Source of the DNA: JAURNZ01 sp036337715
Lineage (GTDB): Bacteria; Pseudomonadota; Gammaproteobacteria; Comchoanobacterales; Comchoanobacteraceae
Reading direction: 5' to 3'
Assembly: GCA_036337715.1 (NCBI GenBank)
Contig: JAYZDS010000005.1
Span: 1-64,000, forward strand
DNA: 64,000 nucleotides
Shown here: one piece after another, positions 1-7,668 of the stretch
How the letters are laid out: each line of letters starts with the position of its first letter
How positions within the stretch are numbered: the first letter of the stretch is position 1
Notes under the pieces: model-generated
What the model saw: the letters and a program-made list of their open reading frames with translations, nothing else
Databases searched by the model: none
Told to the model about the DNA's origin: nothing
Position numbers and translations under genes: made by a program

Positions 1-1357
1 TTTTTGAAGATAAGTATTTTGAAATAATCACTGAAACAATTGCTATTGGTAAATATGGTCTTCCAAAACTTTCCGTGATGAAAATGATTGTAGCAATGGG
101 AAGGTCCATGACACAGATTAAAGATGACGCAATACCTGAAATAATAAATATTGAATATATTGACTCAGATTCAGGTATTACATGATACAACACTAAAAAA
201 CCATATAAACTTGCTGTTGAAGTCGCACCTACAATAATTGATGGTATCAGCATACCTGCACTACCTCCTGATATAATGGTAAAGGAAGTAAGTATAATTT
301 TTACTATCGCAATGAGTGCTAACACATACCAAATGTTTAAGTCACTATTTAAAGTGTGATTGTAGACATCCTGAAAAAATTCCTCACCAACCCCTAAAAT
401 ACTATCAGGTGGAATATGAAAAGTATTAAATAAATATAAAGCAATGATATAACACATTAATGCACCAAAAGGCGCATGCAGATAACTTGACATATAAGAC
501 AAAATCTTCCTTATCCATTTCAATACAAATATTAATCCAATACCACTTGGAATACTGACAAAACAACTGGCAAGCACTATGTAAAGATATTCAAACATGC
601 TATAAGTTTGTGCATGGCTAACATTAATTAATAATAAACCGTGTGTATTTAAAACATGATTAGATAATATAAATGAAGTGAGTGAAGCAATCATCCCAAA
701 GATTAAAAATTGATAGATAAAATGACCAGCAAATACTAACTCACATGCAAATATACAACCTGTTAATGGTGCATGAAGTAATGTGGATATCGCTGCAGCA
801 ATGCCACACATTTGAAAAATCCTAAAACGTTCCACTGAGTTGACTTTAAAATACTTTGCAAAACCACGACCAAATGACTCACCGATTGGTATTGCAGGCC
901 CTTCTAATCCCCCACTACCACCAGCACCAATGGTAAGGATGGTTGTAAAAATTCTTTTAAAACCGTTTAAAATACTTGGCTTTTTCATTAACTCTGCTTT
1001 AATGGCTTTTTTAGTTCTATTCAAATCATAAGTATTATGAAAAAACCTAATGGTATTAGTTGCACCATCACCAAACATGCCTTTAAAAAAAGTCGAATGA
1101 AACATTATGCTGCGAATAATGGAAACAAATAATATAACAAACAAAAATATATAATGATTTTTTTCAAAAATATAGAACAAATGATCATTGGTGTAGTCGA
1201 CTACATTCATCATCATTACAATCATTGTGCACACAAATGATGATAATACTATGATTTCCAGAAGATGAATTGGTTTAATATGAGAATATTCAGACTTAAC
1301 ATCTGTATTATCTTGTTTGGCAGCATATAGCTTATCTGAAAGATTAATATTACTCAT
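1..1357 (-). CDS. ClC-family chloride channel/transporter, 3' end cut by window edge
   Basis: Reading the minus strand from the ATG at 1357 to the edge gives about 452 residues without a stop. The protein is a multi-spanning inner-membrane protein of the ClC family, which moves chloride (or another anion), often in exchange for protons. Helix-F motif GREGP appears as GLEGP, keeping the gating glutamate. The later motif GGSAGMLIPS matches the second anion-binding signature. The usual GSGIP motif is replaced by a GDGAT stretch, so the canonical serine ligand is absent, as in some divergent ClC subgroups; ion selectivity cannot be read from the sequence. It is divergent from lgt. The C-terminus, including any CBS domains, lies outside the window. 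Confidence 0.85.
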   Translation of the reverse strand, partial: MSNINLSDKLYAAKQDNTDVKSEYSHIKPIHLLEIIVLSSFVCTMIVMMMNVVDYTNDHLFYIFEKNHYIFLFVILFVSIIRSIMFHSTFFKGMFGDGATNTIRFFHNTYDLNRTKKAIKAELMKKPSILNGFKRIFTTILTIGAGGSGGLEGPAIPIGESFGRGFAKYFKVNSVERFRIFQMCGIAAAISTLLHAPLTGCIFACELVFAGHFIYQFLIFGMIASLTSFILSNHVLNTHGLLLINVSHAQTYSMFEYLYIVLASCFVSIPSGIGLIFVLKWIRKILSYMSSYLHAPFGALMCYIIALYLFNTFHIPPDSILGVGEEFFQDVYNHTLNSDLNIWYVLALIAIVKIILTSFTIISGGSAGMLIPSIIVGATSTASLYGFLVLYHVIPESESIYSIFIISGIASSLICVMDLPIATIIFITESFGRPYLPIAIVSVIISKYLSSK

Positions 1358-1425
1358 AGATATTTATTTCCTTATAAATACCTATTTTTTATAGACTGAT
1401 CCTCTCATTTAGTCAATTTTTCAAC

Positions 1426-1454
1426 TTGTACGTCACACAAATAAAACATACTAT
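1426..1454 (+). promoter_or_regulatory. Candidate sigma70 promoter of lgt
   Basis: TTGTAC, a 17-base spacer, then TACTAT. Transcription would begin near 1461, at or next to the lgt ATG at 1462, implying a leaderless or nearly leaderless message. No Shine-Dalgarno sequence precedes that ATG, which agrees. Promoter calls by eye in AT-rich DNA are weak. Confidence 0.35.
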
Positions 1455-1461
1455 ATTAATC

Positions 1462-2247
1462 ATGATTTACATTAATAATTTAGACCCTGTTTTGTTCAGT
1501 TTAGGCCCCTTAGCAATACGGTGGTATGGACTGGCGTATTTAATGGGTATTTTCTGTGGTTTTCAAATCATAAAAAAAATTAAAAAAGATGTGATTACCG
1601 ACCAACAATTAGAGTCCCTTTTACAGTATAATGTGTTCGGTATTATTTTAGGCGGAAGAATTGGTTATTGCTTGTTTTACAACTTGGGATTTTACTTATC
1701 TCATCCATTAGAAATTTTTATGCTATGGCATGGTGGTATGTCTTTTCATGGTGGTCTCATTGGTGTGATCTTAGCCAACCTGATTTTTTCAAAAAAAGAA
1801 TGTGTTTCATTCTTCAAAATAACCGATCTGATTGTGTATGCTTTACCAGCTGGACTTTTTTTTGGACGTATTGCAAATTTCATCAATGGTGAATTAGTCG
1901 GTAGAGTTTGTAATGCGGGTATATGTGTTATCTTTCCTAGATATGACTATCAACCAAGATATCCAAGCCAAATCTATGAAGCCATAGGCGAAGGATTAAT
2001 CCTTGGGATGCTCATATATGTTTTAAGCAAACGAGTTCATCAACCAGGCATCATATCTTCTGTATTCTTGATGTATTATGGCTTTATCAGACTTGCTTTA
2101 GAACAGTTTCGTGAACCAGATGTCCAGATCGGTTATCTTTATTTTGGTCTAACCATGGGGCAGTGTCTTTCATTTATCATGCTTTTTTTAGGATTGATTT
2201 TACTCGGTTATGTAACAAAAAATCCTAACAATAATTATGGCTTATAG
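1462..2247 (+). CDS. lgt: Prolipoprotein diacylglyceryl transferase Lgt
   Basis: This inner-membrane enzyme transfers diacylglycerol from phosphatidylglycerol to the lipobox cysteine of prolipoproteins, the first step of lipoprotein maturation. The 261 residues show the family signatures: RWYGLAYL near the N-terminus, HGGMSFHGG at 90-98 with the essential histidine, and GRIANFINGELVGR at 135-148. Several hydrophobic spans are visible. I chose the ATG at 1462 because it places the first motif where other Lgt proteins have it; a TTG at 1426 is in frame but adds residues not expected in the family. The stop overlaps the next gene by 11 bases, suggesting translational coupling. A likely substrate in the window is the RlpA lipoprotein at 44826. 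Confidence 0.95.
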   Translation: MIYINNLDPVLFSLGPLAIRWYGLAYLMGIFCGFQIIKKIKKDVITDQQLESLLQYNVFGIILGGRIGYCLFYNLGFYLSHPLEIFMLWHGGMSFHGGLIGVILANLIFSKKECVSFFKITDLIVYALPAGLFFGRIANFINGELVGRVCNAGICVIFPRYDYQPRYPSQIYEAIGEGLILGMLIYVLSKRVHQPGIISSVFLMYYGFIRLALEQFREPDVQIGYLYFGLTMGQCLSFIMLFLGLILLGYVTKNPNNNYGL

Positions 2248-2989
2248 TGAAATTCTAACACTGTCTTCAATAGGCCTCTTTGTTGGTAGTTTAGTTGGCT
2301 TACTAAGTATCGGTGGTGGTCTTATTCTTGTGCCATTACTTCATGTTCTGTATCCAAGTATAGAGATGCAAGACATCGTTATCATTAGTCTTCACCAGAT
2401 ATTGTTAAGCTCATTTGTCACCTTTATGACACATTCTGGTAAACAACCAAGCTTGTTTAAAGACTATAAATGGCTAAGCATTCATTTTATATGCCTGATC
2501 GTTGCAGGATTTTTACTTCATTTTATACAAGCGATATGGATAAGCATCTTATTTATTATATTTGTGAGTTTGAGTATTCTTGTAAGAATATGCATCCACT
2601 TTAAAATAACAGTTAATCAACTTAAGCATCATAAATTAGTTATTACAACTTTGTGTGCCTCCTATGGTTCAATCATTGGGTTAGGTGGCTCTTTATTACT
2701 TTATCCATTATTAAGACTAAGCAACGAAACATATACAAAAGCACTTAAACAATGTGCATTAAGTAGTTTTACCGTCGGTTTATTAGGCGTCATTACACAA
2801 GACCTAATTTATTTACTTAACATCAATCATTATTTTCCATGGAAAATAATGTTAATCATAGCCATTACATCAAGTGTATTTGCTCGATTAATGTCTCTTT
2901 ATACTTATAAATTAGATCAAAGTATCATTGATAATTTAAGTTTCGTAGTAAGCATAGTAGTGCTTATTAGTTATTGTTGCTACCTTTAA
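2237..2989 (+). CDS. TauE/SafE (DUF81) family membrane permease
   Basis: A 250-residue protein with about eight hydrophobic spans and two similar halves, each opening with a glycine-rich segment (GLLSIGGGLILVPLL and later SIIGLGGSLLLYPLL). This is the pattern of the TauE/SafE sulfite and organic-anion exporters. The real substrate cannot be read from the sequence. It overlaps the end of lgt by 11 bases and is probably co-transcribed with it. Its 3' end overlaps the 3' end of hflX on the other strand by 23 bases. A perfect 24-base palindrome lies inside the gene near its end. Confidence 0.8.
   Translation: MAYSEILTLSSIGLFVGSLVGLLSIGGGLILVPLLHVLYPSIEMQDIVIISLHQILLSSFVTFMTHSGKQPSLFKDYKWLSIHFICLIVAGFLLHFIQAIWISILFIIFVSLSILVRICIHFKITVNQLKHHKLVITTLCASYGSIIGLGGSLLLYPLLRLSNETYTKALKQCALSSFTVGLLGVITQDLIYLLNINHYFPWKIMLIIAITSSVFARLMSLYTYKLDQSIIDNLSFVVSIVVLISYCCYL
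2828..2851. repeat. Perfect 24-base palindrome inside the TauE-like gene
   Basis: The half-site CATTATTTTCCA is followed directly by its exact complement, with no spacer. It encodes the protein segment HYFPWKIM, so the frame is intact. It is not related in sequence to the palindromes at 4000 and 5068. Confidence 0.8.
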
Positions 2990-4121
2990 ATTTCAAAAGT
3001 TGGTCAACAAGGTATTGTCTGAAATTGGTTATTCCAATTTGTTTTAATGCCGAAATGTAACAACAGTCAATGTCTGAAAATAATGGCACTTTAAAATCGC
3101 TAGACTGTAAGCGGTCTATTTTATTGAATATATAATAACGAGGTATATCAGTCGTTTTTAAATCATTTAATATGGTTTCGATGGTATCTATTTGATTCAT
3201 AAAATTGGGGTCACTCACATCTATGACTATACATAATAAATTAGCAAGACTGATTTCTGATAAAGTAGCTTTAAAAGCAGATAATAAAGGGTCTGGTAAA
3301 TGCTCAATAAAACCAACTGTATCTGTTAAAACAAGCTTATGCGCATCGATCGACAAGGTAGCAGAAAGTGGATCAAGGGTTGCGAAATAACGATCATCGT
3401 GATAACACTTCTTTTTAGTTAATAATTCAAATAACGTAGACTTACCAGCATTGGTATAACCAATCAAACTAACTGAAAAAGTATTTTTTCTTCGCTTTAA
3501 TGTGGTTTCACGATGCTTTTGAAACTTTTCTAATTTTTGTTTACATCGATTGATTCTAGTTGCAAGTAATCGTTTATCGATTTCAAGCTGGGTTTCACCA
3601 GGCCCACCCCTGAGACCAACGCCACCACGCTGACGTTCTAAGTGGGTCCAGCCTCTAACAAGTCTGGTACTTAGGTAGGCTAGTTTTGCTAATTCAACTT
3701 GTAACTTTCCTTCATATGAATGTGCACGCTGACTGAATAGCTCCAATATAAGCTGATTACGATCCATGATTTCAACACATAAATATTTTTCTAATTCACT
3801 TTGATGCTTCGGTGAAAGAACAGTATTGATAATGATTTTTTTTTGTTTGTGTCTTTGGCAATAATATTTTAATTCTTCTATTAACCCTGTACCTAAAAAA
3901 TATTTTTTATTTGGGTTTGTAATTTTAATTGACCAGCAAGACCACGCCGATATACCCGCTGAATTTACAAGTAAATTAAATTCGTAAGGGTTATAAGAAA
4001 GTCCATGTAAATGTTTTAAATTTACATGGACTAAAATAATGGGATCTAAATTAGAAATTTTCGACAGGATTAAAATCTTCTTGTAAGAATTCTTGTTGAT
4101 CACCACCCTCTTCAATATCAT
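2967..4121 (-). CDS. hflX: GTPase HflX, ribosome-associated
   Basis: HflX is a GTPase that binds the 50S subunit and splits stalled ribosomes under stress. The N-terminal domain includes a KYFLGTGLIEELK segment and the conserved RLVRGWTHLERQRGG linker. The G domain follows: GYTNAGKST (near residue 220), DTVGF (near 266) and NKID (near 331). Length fits the family. The start is uncertain. There is no ATG, GTG or TTG between the end of hfq and the first conserved strand, so translation must begin inside hfq (ATG at 4121, or GTG at 4106 or 4103) or at a rare codon. I list the ATG at 4121; it overlaps hfq by 71 bases. A strong hairpin sits in the coding sequence just after the hfq stop. The 3' end overlaps the TauE-like gene. 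Confidence 0.9.
   Translation of the reverse strand: MILKRVVINKNSYKKILILSKISNLDPIILVHVNLKHLHGLSYNPYEFNLLVNSAGISAWSCWSIKITNPNKKYFLGTGLIEELKYYCQRHKQKKIIINTVLSPKHQSELEKYLCVEIMDRNQLILELFSQRAHSYEGKLQVELAKLAYLSTRLVRGWTHLERQRGGVGLRGGPGETQLEIDKRLLATRINRCKQKLEKFQKHRETTLKRRKNTFSVSLIGYTNAGKSTLFELLTKKKCYHDDRYFATLDPLSATLSIDAHKLVLTDTVGFIEHLPDPLLSAFKATLSEISLANLLCIVIDVSDPNFMNQIDTIETILNDLKTTDIPRYYIFNKIDRLQSSDFKVPLFSDIDCCYISALKQIGITNFRQYLVDQLLKFKGSNNN
4000..4032. repeat. 13-bp perfect inverted repeat just after the hfq stop
   Basis: The arm AGTCCATGTAAAT and its exact complement are separated by seven bases. In the hfq-hflX mRNA it forms a stem-loop about 19 bases beyond the hfq stop codon and inside the hflX reading frame. 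Downstream is TTTCTTA, a poor U-tract, so it is not a clear intrinsic terminator. It could stop 3' exonucleases or modulate hflX translation. Confidence 0.75.
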
Positions 4122-4344
4122 TCCAAACCACATTACGTGTTGGGACGACAGTAGCAATCGCATGTTTAAAAACTAACTGTTTTGTATTGTTGTTACTTTT
4201 TAATAAAATAACATACTGATCAAATGCAGATACATTACCATTCAGTTTAATACCATTAGTTAGATAAATAGCAACTGGTACTTTTTGTCTTCTTAATGCG
4301 TTTAAAAATGGGTCTTGTAATGATTGGGTTTTGTTTATGCTCAT
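4051..4344 (-). CDS. hfq: RNA chaperone Hfq
   Basis: Hexameric Sm-like protein that pairs small RNAs with mRNA targets. The 97 residues begin with the classical QDPFLNALRR segment. Sm1 is VPVAIYLTNGIKLNG and Sm2 is FKHAIATVVP (usually YKHAISTVVP). The loop between LLKS and the Sm2 strand is two residues longer than in E. coli Hfq. The C-terminal tail is short and acidic (EEGGDQQEF...ENF), unlike the long E. coli tail. A good Shine-Dalgarno sequence, AAGAAGGTG, precedes the ATG. It lies between miaA and hflX as in other gammaproteobacteria. Confidence 0.97.
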   Translation of the reverse strand: MSINKTQSLQDPFLNALRRQKVPVAIYLTNGIKLNGNVSAFDQYVILLKSNNNTKQLVFKHAIATVVPTRNVVWNDIEEGGDQQEFLQEDFNPVENF

Positions 4345-4413
4345 AATTCACCTTCTTTATTATATTTTTTTAATATAATTTATTTTACTTGGTGATAATA
4401 TCAGCATTCTCCC

Positions 4414-5337
4414 TTAATTACTATGAGATATTACCCATTCTTTAATATTTTTTAAAATATATTGATTAGGATTAATGGTTAACGCTGGTTTATGATGTTT
4501 CATCCATGTCATTTGTCTTTTGGCGTATTGTCTTGTTGCTGCATTTATTTTTTCTTTAAGTGCACAGTCATCATGATCATATTTTATCATATCAAGCACT
4601 TGTTTATATCCAATACTTTTAAAAATGAAATGATCTAGGTCATTTGGATATCGCTTAATCAGAGATAGTACTTCTTCAATGAGTCCAGATTCTATCATGT
4701 CACATGTGCGATCGTTAATTTTTGCATGCAACCACGGGCGATCTATGGGATCTATAGCCATTAAAACGGGTTTAAACTGAAAAGGTTTATTATTTTTTTT
4801 ATGGCTCGATAATTGTTTATTGGTTGCAAAATATACAAGTAATCCTCTTAATGTTCTTTGAACATCATTTGGATGTACTTTTTTAGCCCATAAAGAGTCA
4901 ACCATAATTAGCAAATCATATCTTTGTTTTTGTGTTAACGAATAAAGCACATTATGAATTTGATCTCTTTGTAAATGATCAATAAGCGGTATGTCAGATA
5001 AGCCGCCATCCATGATGGCTTTTAAATATAACATCGTCCCACCAACCAATAAAGGTAACTTATGTCTTGAATGTATGTCTTCAAGACATACATTCAGTTT
5101 TTCTAAATATGTAGCGACTGAAAAATGATCCGGCACACTGACGATATTTATTAAATGATGTGGTACTTGGTTTAATACAGACTGGTCTGGTTTGGCAGCA
5201 CCAATATTAAAATCATTAAAAACTTGAACGGAATCCATGTTAACGATTTCAATTGGTAATTCCTGTGCAAGCTCATAAGCTATTTTAGACTTACCCGATG
5301 CAGTAGGCCCATATAAGATAAAACATTTTTTTGTCAT
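4414..5337 (-). CDS. miaA: tRNA dimethylallyltransferase MiaA
   Basis: MiaA adds a dimethylallyl group to A37 of tRNAs reading UNN codons. The 307-residue protein has the P-loop GPTASGKS at 10-17, then MDSVQVF, the GGTMLYLKA motif, IGYKQVLD and the C-terminal ATRQYAKRQMTWM signature. Its ATG overlaps the TGA of ftsB by four bases (ATGA), so the two are translationally coupled. In E. coli miaA follows mutL; here it follows ftsB and mutL is 48 kb away. A perfect 29-base palindrome lies inside the gene. Confidence 0.96.
   Translation of the reverse strand: MTKKCFILYGPTASGKSKIAYELAQELPIEIVNMDSVQVFNDFNIGAAKPDQSVLNQVPHHLINIVSVPDHFSVATYLEKLNVCLEDIHSRHKLPLLVGGTMLYLKAIMDGGLSDIPLIDHLQRDQIHNVLYSLTQKQRYDLLIMVDSLWAKKVHPNDVQRTLRGLLVYFATNKQLSSHKKNNKPFQFKPVLMAIDPIDRPWLHAKINDRTCDMIESGLIEEVLSLIKRYPNDLDHFIFKSIGYKQVLDMIKYDHDDCALKEKINAATRQYAKRQMTWMKHHKPALTINPNQYILKNIKEWVISHSN
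5068..5096. repeat. Perfect 29-base palindrome inside miaA
   Basis: Two 14-base arms (TGAATGTATGTCTT and its exact complement) flank a single central C. It encodes the miaA segment around LNVCLEDIH. A perfect 14-bp hairpin in coding DNA is unlikely by chance even at this base composition. Confidence 0.85.
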
Positions 5338-5615
5338 AGATCTAAATATTTATATAATTTTTCGTCTTTCTTATGCATCATATAAACTGTGCGAGCATGT
5401 TCTTCACTTTTATTTGCTTGCTCTTTTTCAGCGAGTGATTTTTTTAAAACATTGATTCTTTCTTGCGTATGCGTGATTTCCTGATGCATGTGTTTCATTT
5501 CTTTTTCAAGTGCTGGCAAATCCTTATAATAATGATAGAAAAAAATAAATTGTAGCAACAAAAATAAAAAAATTGTCCAAATTGTTAATGCCAACGATTT
5601 ATGTAATTTGCCCAT
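5334..5615 (-). CDS. ftsB: Cell division protein FtsB
   Basis: FtsB is a small bitopic component of the FtsQLB divisome complex. The 93-residue product has a short cytoplasmic N-terminus, one hydrophobic span (about 8-28), then a periplasmic coiled coil (about 33-72) rich in Glu, Lys and Gln, and a short tail. The sequence is divergent, so the call rests on this architecture and on its place directly after eno, the standard location in gammaproteobacteria. It overlaps the end of eno by 17 bases and miaA by four. An ispD gene, its usual downstream partner, is absent here. Confidence 0.8.
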   Translation of the reverse strand: MGKLHKSLALTIWTIFLFLLLQFIFFYHYYKDLPALEKEMKHMHQEITHTQERINVLKKSLAEKEQANKSEEHARTVYMMHKKDEKLYKYLDL

Positions 5616-6876
5616 ATAAATTTTTCACATTATTTAGCTTATAAAGTTTTGCACCATTAAGATGTTCAATGGCTAACAATCGATTATATTTTGCAAGTCT
5701 CTCTGAACGACATGGTGCACCTGTTTTGATAAAAGGGGCATTTGTGGCAATGGCTAAATCAGCAATAAAGTCATCTTCTGTTTCACCAGATCGATGAGAA
5801 ATGATATAAGATTTTTCATTGTGCTTAGCAAGTTGAATCGCACGCATTGTATCTGTTAATGTACCAACCTGATTAAGCTTAATTAAAATACTATTCATCC
5901 AATGATCATCAATACCTTGCTTGAGTCTTTCATAGGAGGTAACCAGTAAATCATCTCCCACCACTAAACACTGATCATTAACTTGCTTAGTCATTAATTG
6001 CCAACCTTCAATGTCATCATCTGCAAGGGGGTCCTCAATCGACAATATTGGAAAAGCTTGAGTTAGTGTTAGCCACTGATCAACCAATGCGTGAGAGGAT
6101 AATGTTTTATTAGCATAATGATATGACCCTGACTGATAAAATTCACTTGCAGCTATGTCTAATGCAAAACTGATTTCACGCCCTAATGTATAACCGGATT
6201 TTGTAATGATTTCAGATAACATATCTAATACATTTTCAGCAGAATCTATGTTTGGTGCAAAACCACCTTCATCACCAACTGCAGTTGAATAATTATGAGC
6301 CTGTAAATACTGACGTAAATGGTGATAAACCTCACAACCAGCACGCATTGCTTCTGAAAAGTACTCAAAACCATGCGGCACTATCATAAACTCTTGTATA
6401 TCTAGTGTGTTATTTGCATGCGCACCGCCATTAACCACATTAAGCATTGGTATTGGCAATATTTGTTTATGGTCGTGATTAATTGATTGATATAATTCAA
6501 CCTGATGTTTATTGGCCATTGCTCTGGCAAAGGCGAGAGATAGGCTTAAGACTGTATTTGCACCAAGGCTATGAAGCGTTTTTGTACCATCTATTTGTTT
6601 TAATTTATCATCAAATTGGGCTTGAGTATCAAAAGACTGATGCATCAGTAAAGGGGTCAATTTATTTTTAATTATTGCTAATACTTTATTAATGCCCTTA
6701 CCACAATAATAACTGTTATCACCATCTCTTAGTTCAAGCGCCTCATATTGACCGGTTGAAGCCCCAGAGGGCACATATGCTTTACCTTTAAATTGGTTAT
6801 CAATTATAACTTCTGCACATACAGTTGGGTAACCACGTGAATCTAATACCATATATGCATCAATAGCAGTGATCAT
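5599..6876 (-). CDS. eno: Enolase
   Basis: Enolase interconverts 2-phosphoglycerate and phosphoenolpyruvate in glycolysis and gluconeogenesis, and is often part of the RNA degradosome. All key residues are visible in 425 residues: GGAH at 150-153, E162, E203 in GDEGGFAPN, the metal ligands D240, E281 (SIEDP) and D308 (VGDD), the catalytic base K333 (KLNQVGT), and H361-R362-S363. The ATG overlaps the stop of kdsA by four bases. PEP made here is also a substrate for the KdsA reaction encoded just upstream. Confidence 0.98.
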   Translation of the reverse strand: MITAIDAYMVLDSRGYPTVCAEVIIDNQFKGKAYVPSGASTGQYEALELRDGDNSYYCGKGINKVLAIIKNKLTPLLMHQSFDTQAQFDDKLKQIDGTKTLHSLGANTVLSLSLAFARAMANKHQVELYQSINHDHKQILPIPMLNVVNGGAHANNTLDIQEFMIVPHGFEYFSEAMRAGCEVYHHLRQYLQAHNYSTAVGDEGGFAPNIDSAENVLDMLSEIITKSGYTLGREISFALDIAASEFYQSGSYHYANKTLSSHALVDQWLTLTQAFPILSIEDPLADDDIEGWQLMTKQVNDQCLVVGDDLLVTSYERLKQGIDDHWMNSILIKLNQVGTLTDTMRAIQLAKHNEKSYIISHRSGETEDDFIADLAIATNAPFIKTGAPCRSERLAKYNRLLAIEHLNGAKLYKLNNVKNLYGQIT

Positions 6877-7667
6877 ATCGTTTCCTTAATAGAGCCAACC
6901 GCTTCCTTTATGATCATTAGATCATTAATCAATTGCTCTAACTTACCCAATGGCCATGCATTAGGACCATCGCTTGGTGCAACATCTGGATTAGGATACG
7001 TTTCTAGAAATAAAACATCTGCACCAACTGCTACAGCTGCTTTGGCGAGCGCTGGTACAAATTCTCTCTTGCCACCGGTAGAACCATTATTAGAACCAGG
7101 TTGTTGTACAGCATGTGTGACATCCATAACAACTGGGCATTGACATGTCTCTTTCATAATTTGAATGGATCTATAATCAACTACAAGGTCATTGTAACCA
7201 TGTGACGAACCACGCTCGGTAACAAATATCGGATTTGATGAAACACTTCTAACTTTATTGACTGCATGAACCATATCATAGGGTGAAAGAAACTGCCCTT
7301 TTTTGATATTCACAGCACAACGGGATTGACCTGCCGCAACTAAAATATCAGTTTGTCTACACAAAAAAGCTGGAATCTGAATGATATCTACTACTTCAGC
7401 ACACGGCGCTACCTCACTTACTTGGTGGATATCAGTTAATATCGGTAAACCAGTTTCTTTTTTAACTTTAGATAATATATTGAGCCCCTTTTCTATGCCT
7501 GGGCCTCGAAATGAACTTATGGATGTTCTATTTGCTTTATCAAAAGAGGCTTTAAAAGTGACATTCACCTGACACTTATCGGCTATTGTTTTTAAGTTTT
7601 CAGCAATGCTTAAAGTCATTGCTTCAGATTCAATGACGCAGGGACCTAAAATAAAATCTAATGACAC
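6873..7667 (-). CDS. kdsA: KDO-8-phosphate synthase, metal-dependent type
   Basis: KdsA condenses arabinose 5-phosphate with PEP to make KDO-8-phosphate for the LPS inner core, so the organism probably makes KDO-containing LPS. The 264-residue protein has KASFDKANR, the IQIPAFLCRQTD strand and TERGSSHGYNDLVVD. It carries Cys10 (GPCVIES), His185, Glu222 and Asp233. This is the metal-ligand set of the Aquifex-type metal-dependent enzymes, whereas E. coli KdsA has Asn at the cysteine position and needs no metal. It lies one base after pyrG and overlaps eno by four bases. Confidence 0.96.
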   Translation of the reverse strand: MSLDFILGPCVIESEAMTLSIAENLKTIADKCQVNVTFKASFDKANRTSISSFRGPGIEKGLNILSKVKKETGLPILTDIHQVSEVAPCAEVVDIIQIPAFLCRQTDILVAAGQSRCAVNIKKGQFLSPYDMVHAVNKVRSVSSNPIFVTERGSSHGYNDLVVDYRSIQIMKETCQCPVVMDVTHAVQQPGSNNGSTGGKREFVPALAKAAVAVGADVLFLETYPNPDVAPSDGPNAWPLGKLEQLINDLMIIKEAVGSIKETI

Positions 7668-7668
7668 G

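Noticed and set aside
840..1031. Plus-strand reading frame of 63 codons
   Set aside because: It lies antisense inside the ClC gene, whose minus-strand frame is open with recognisable motifs throughout.
2828..5096. The three palindromes as copies of a mobile palindromic element
   Set aside because: Their sequences are unrelated to each other and none disrupts its gene or adds an obvious insertion.
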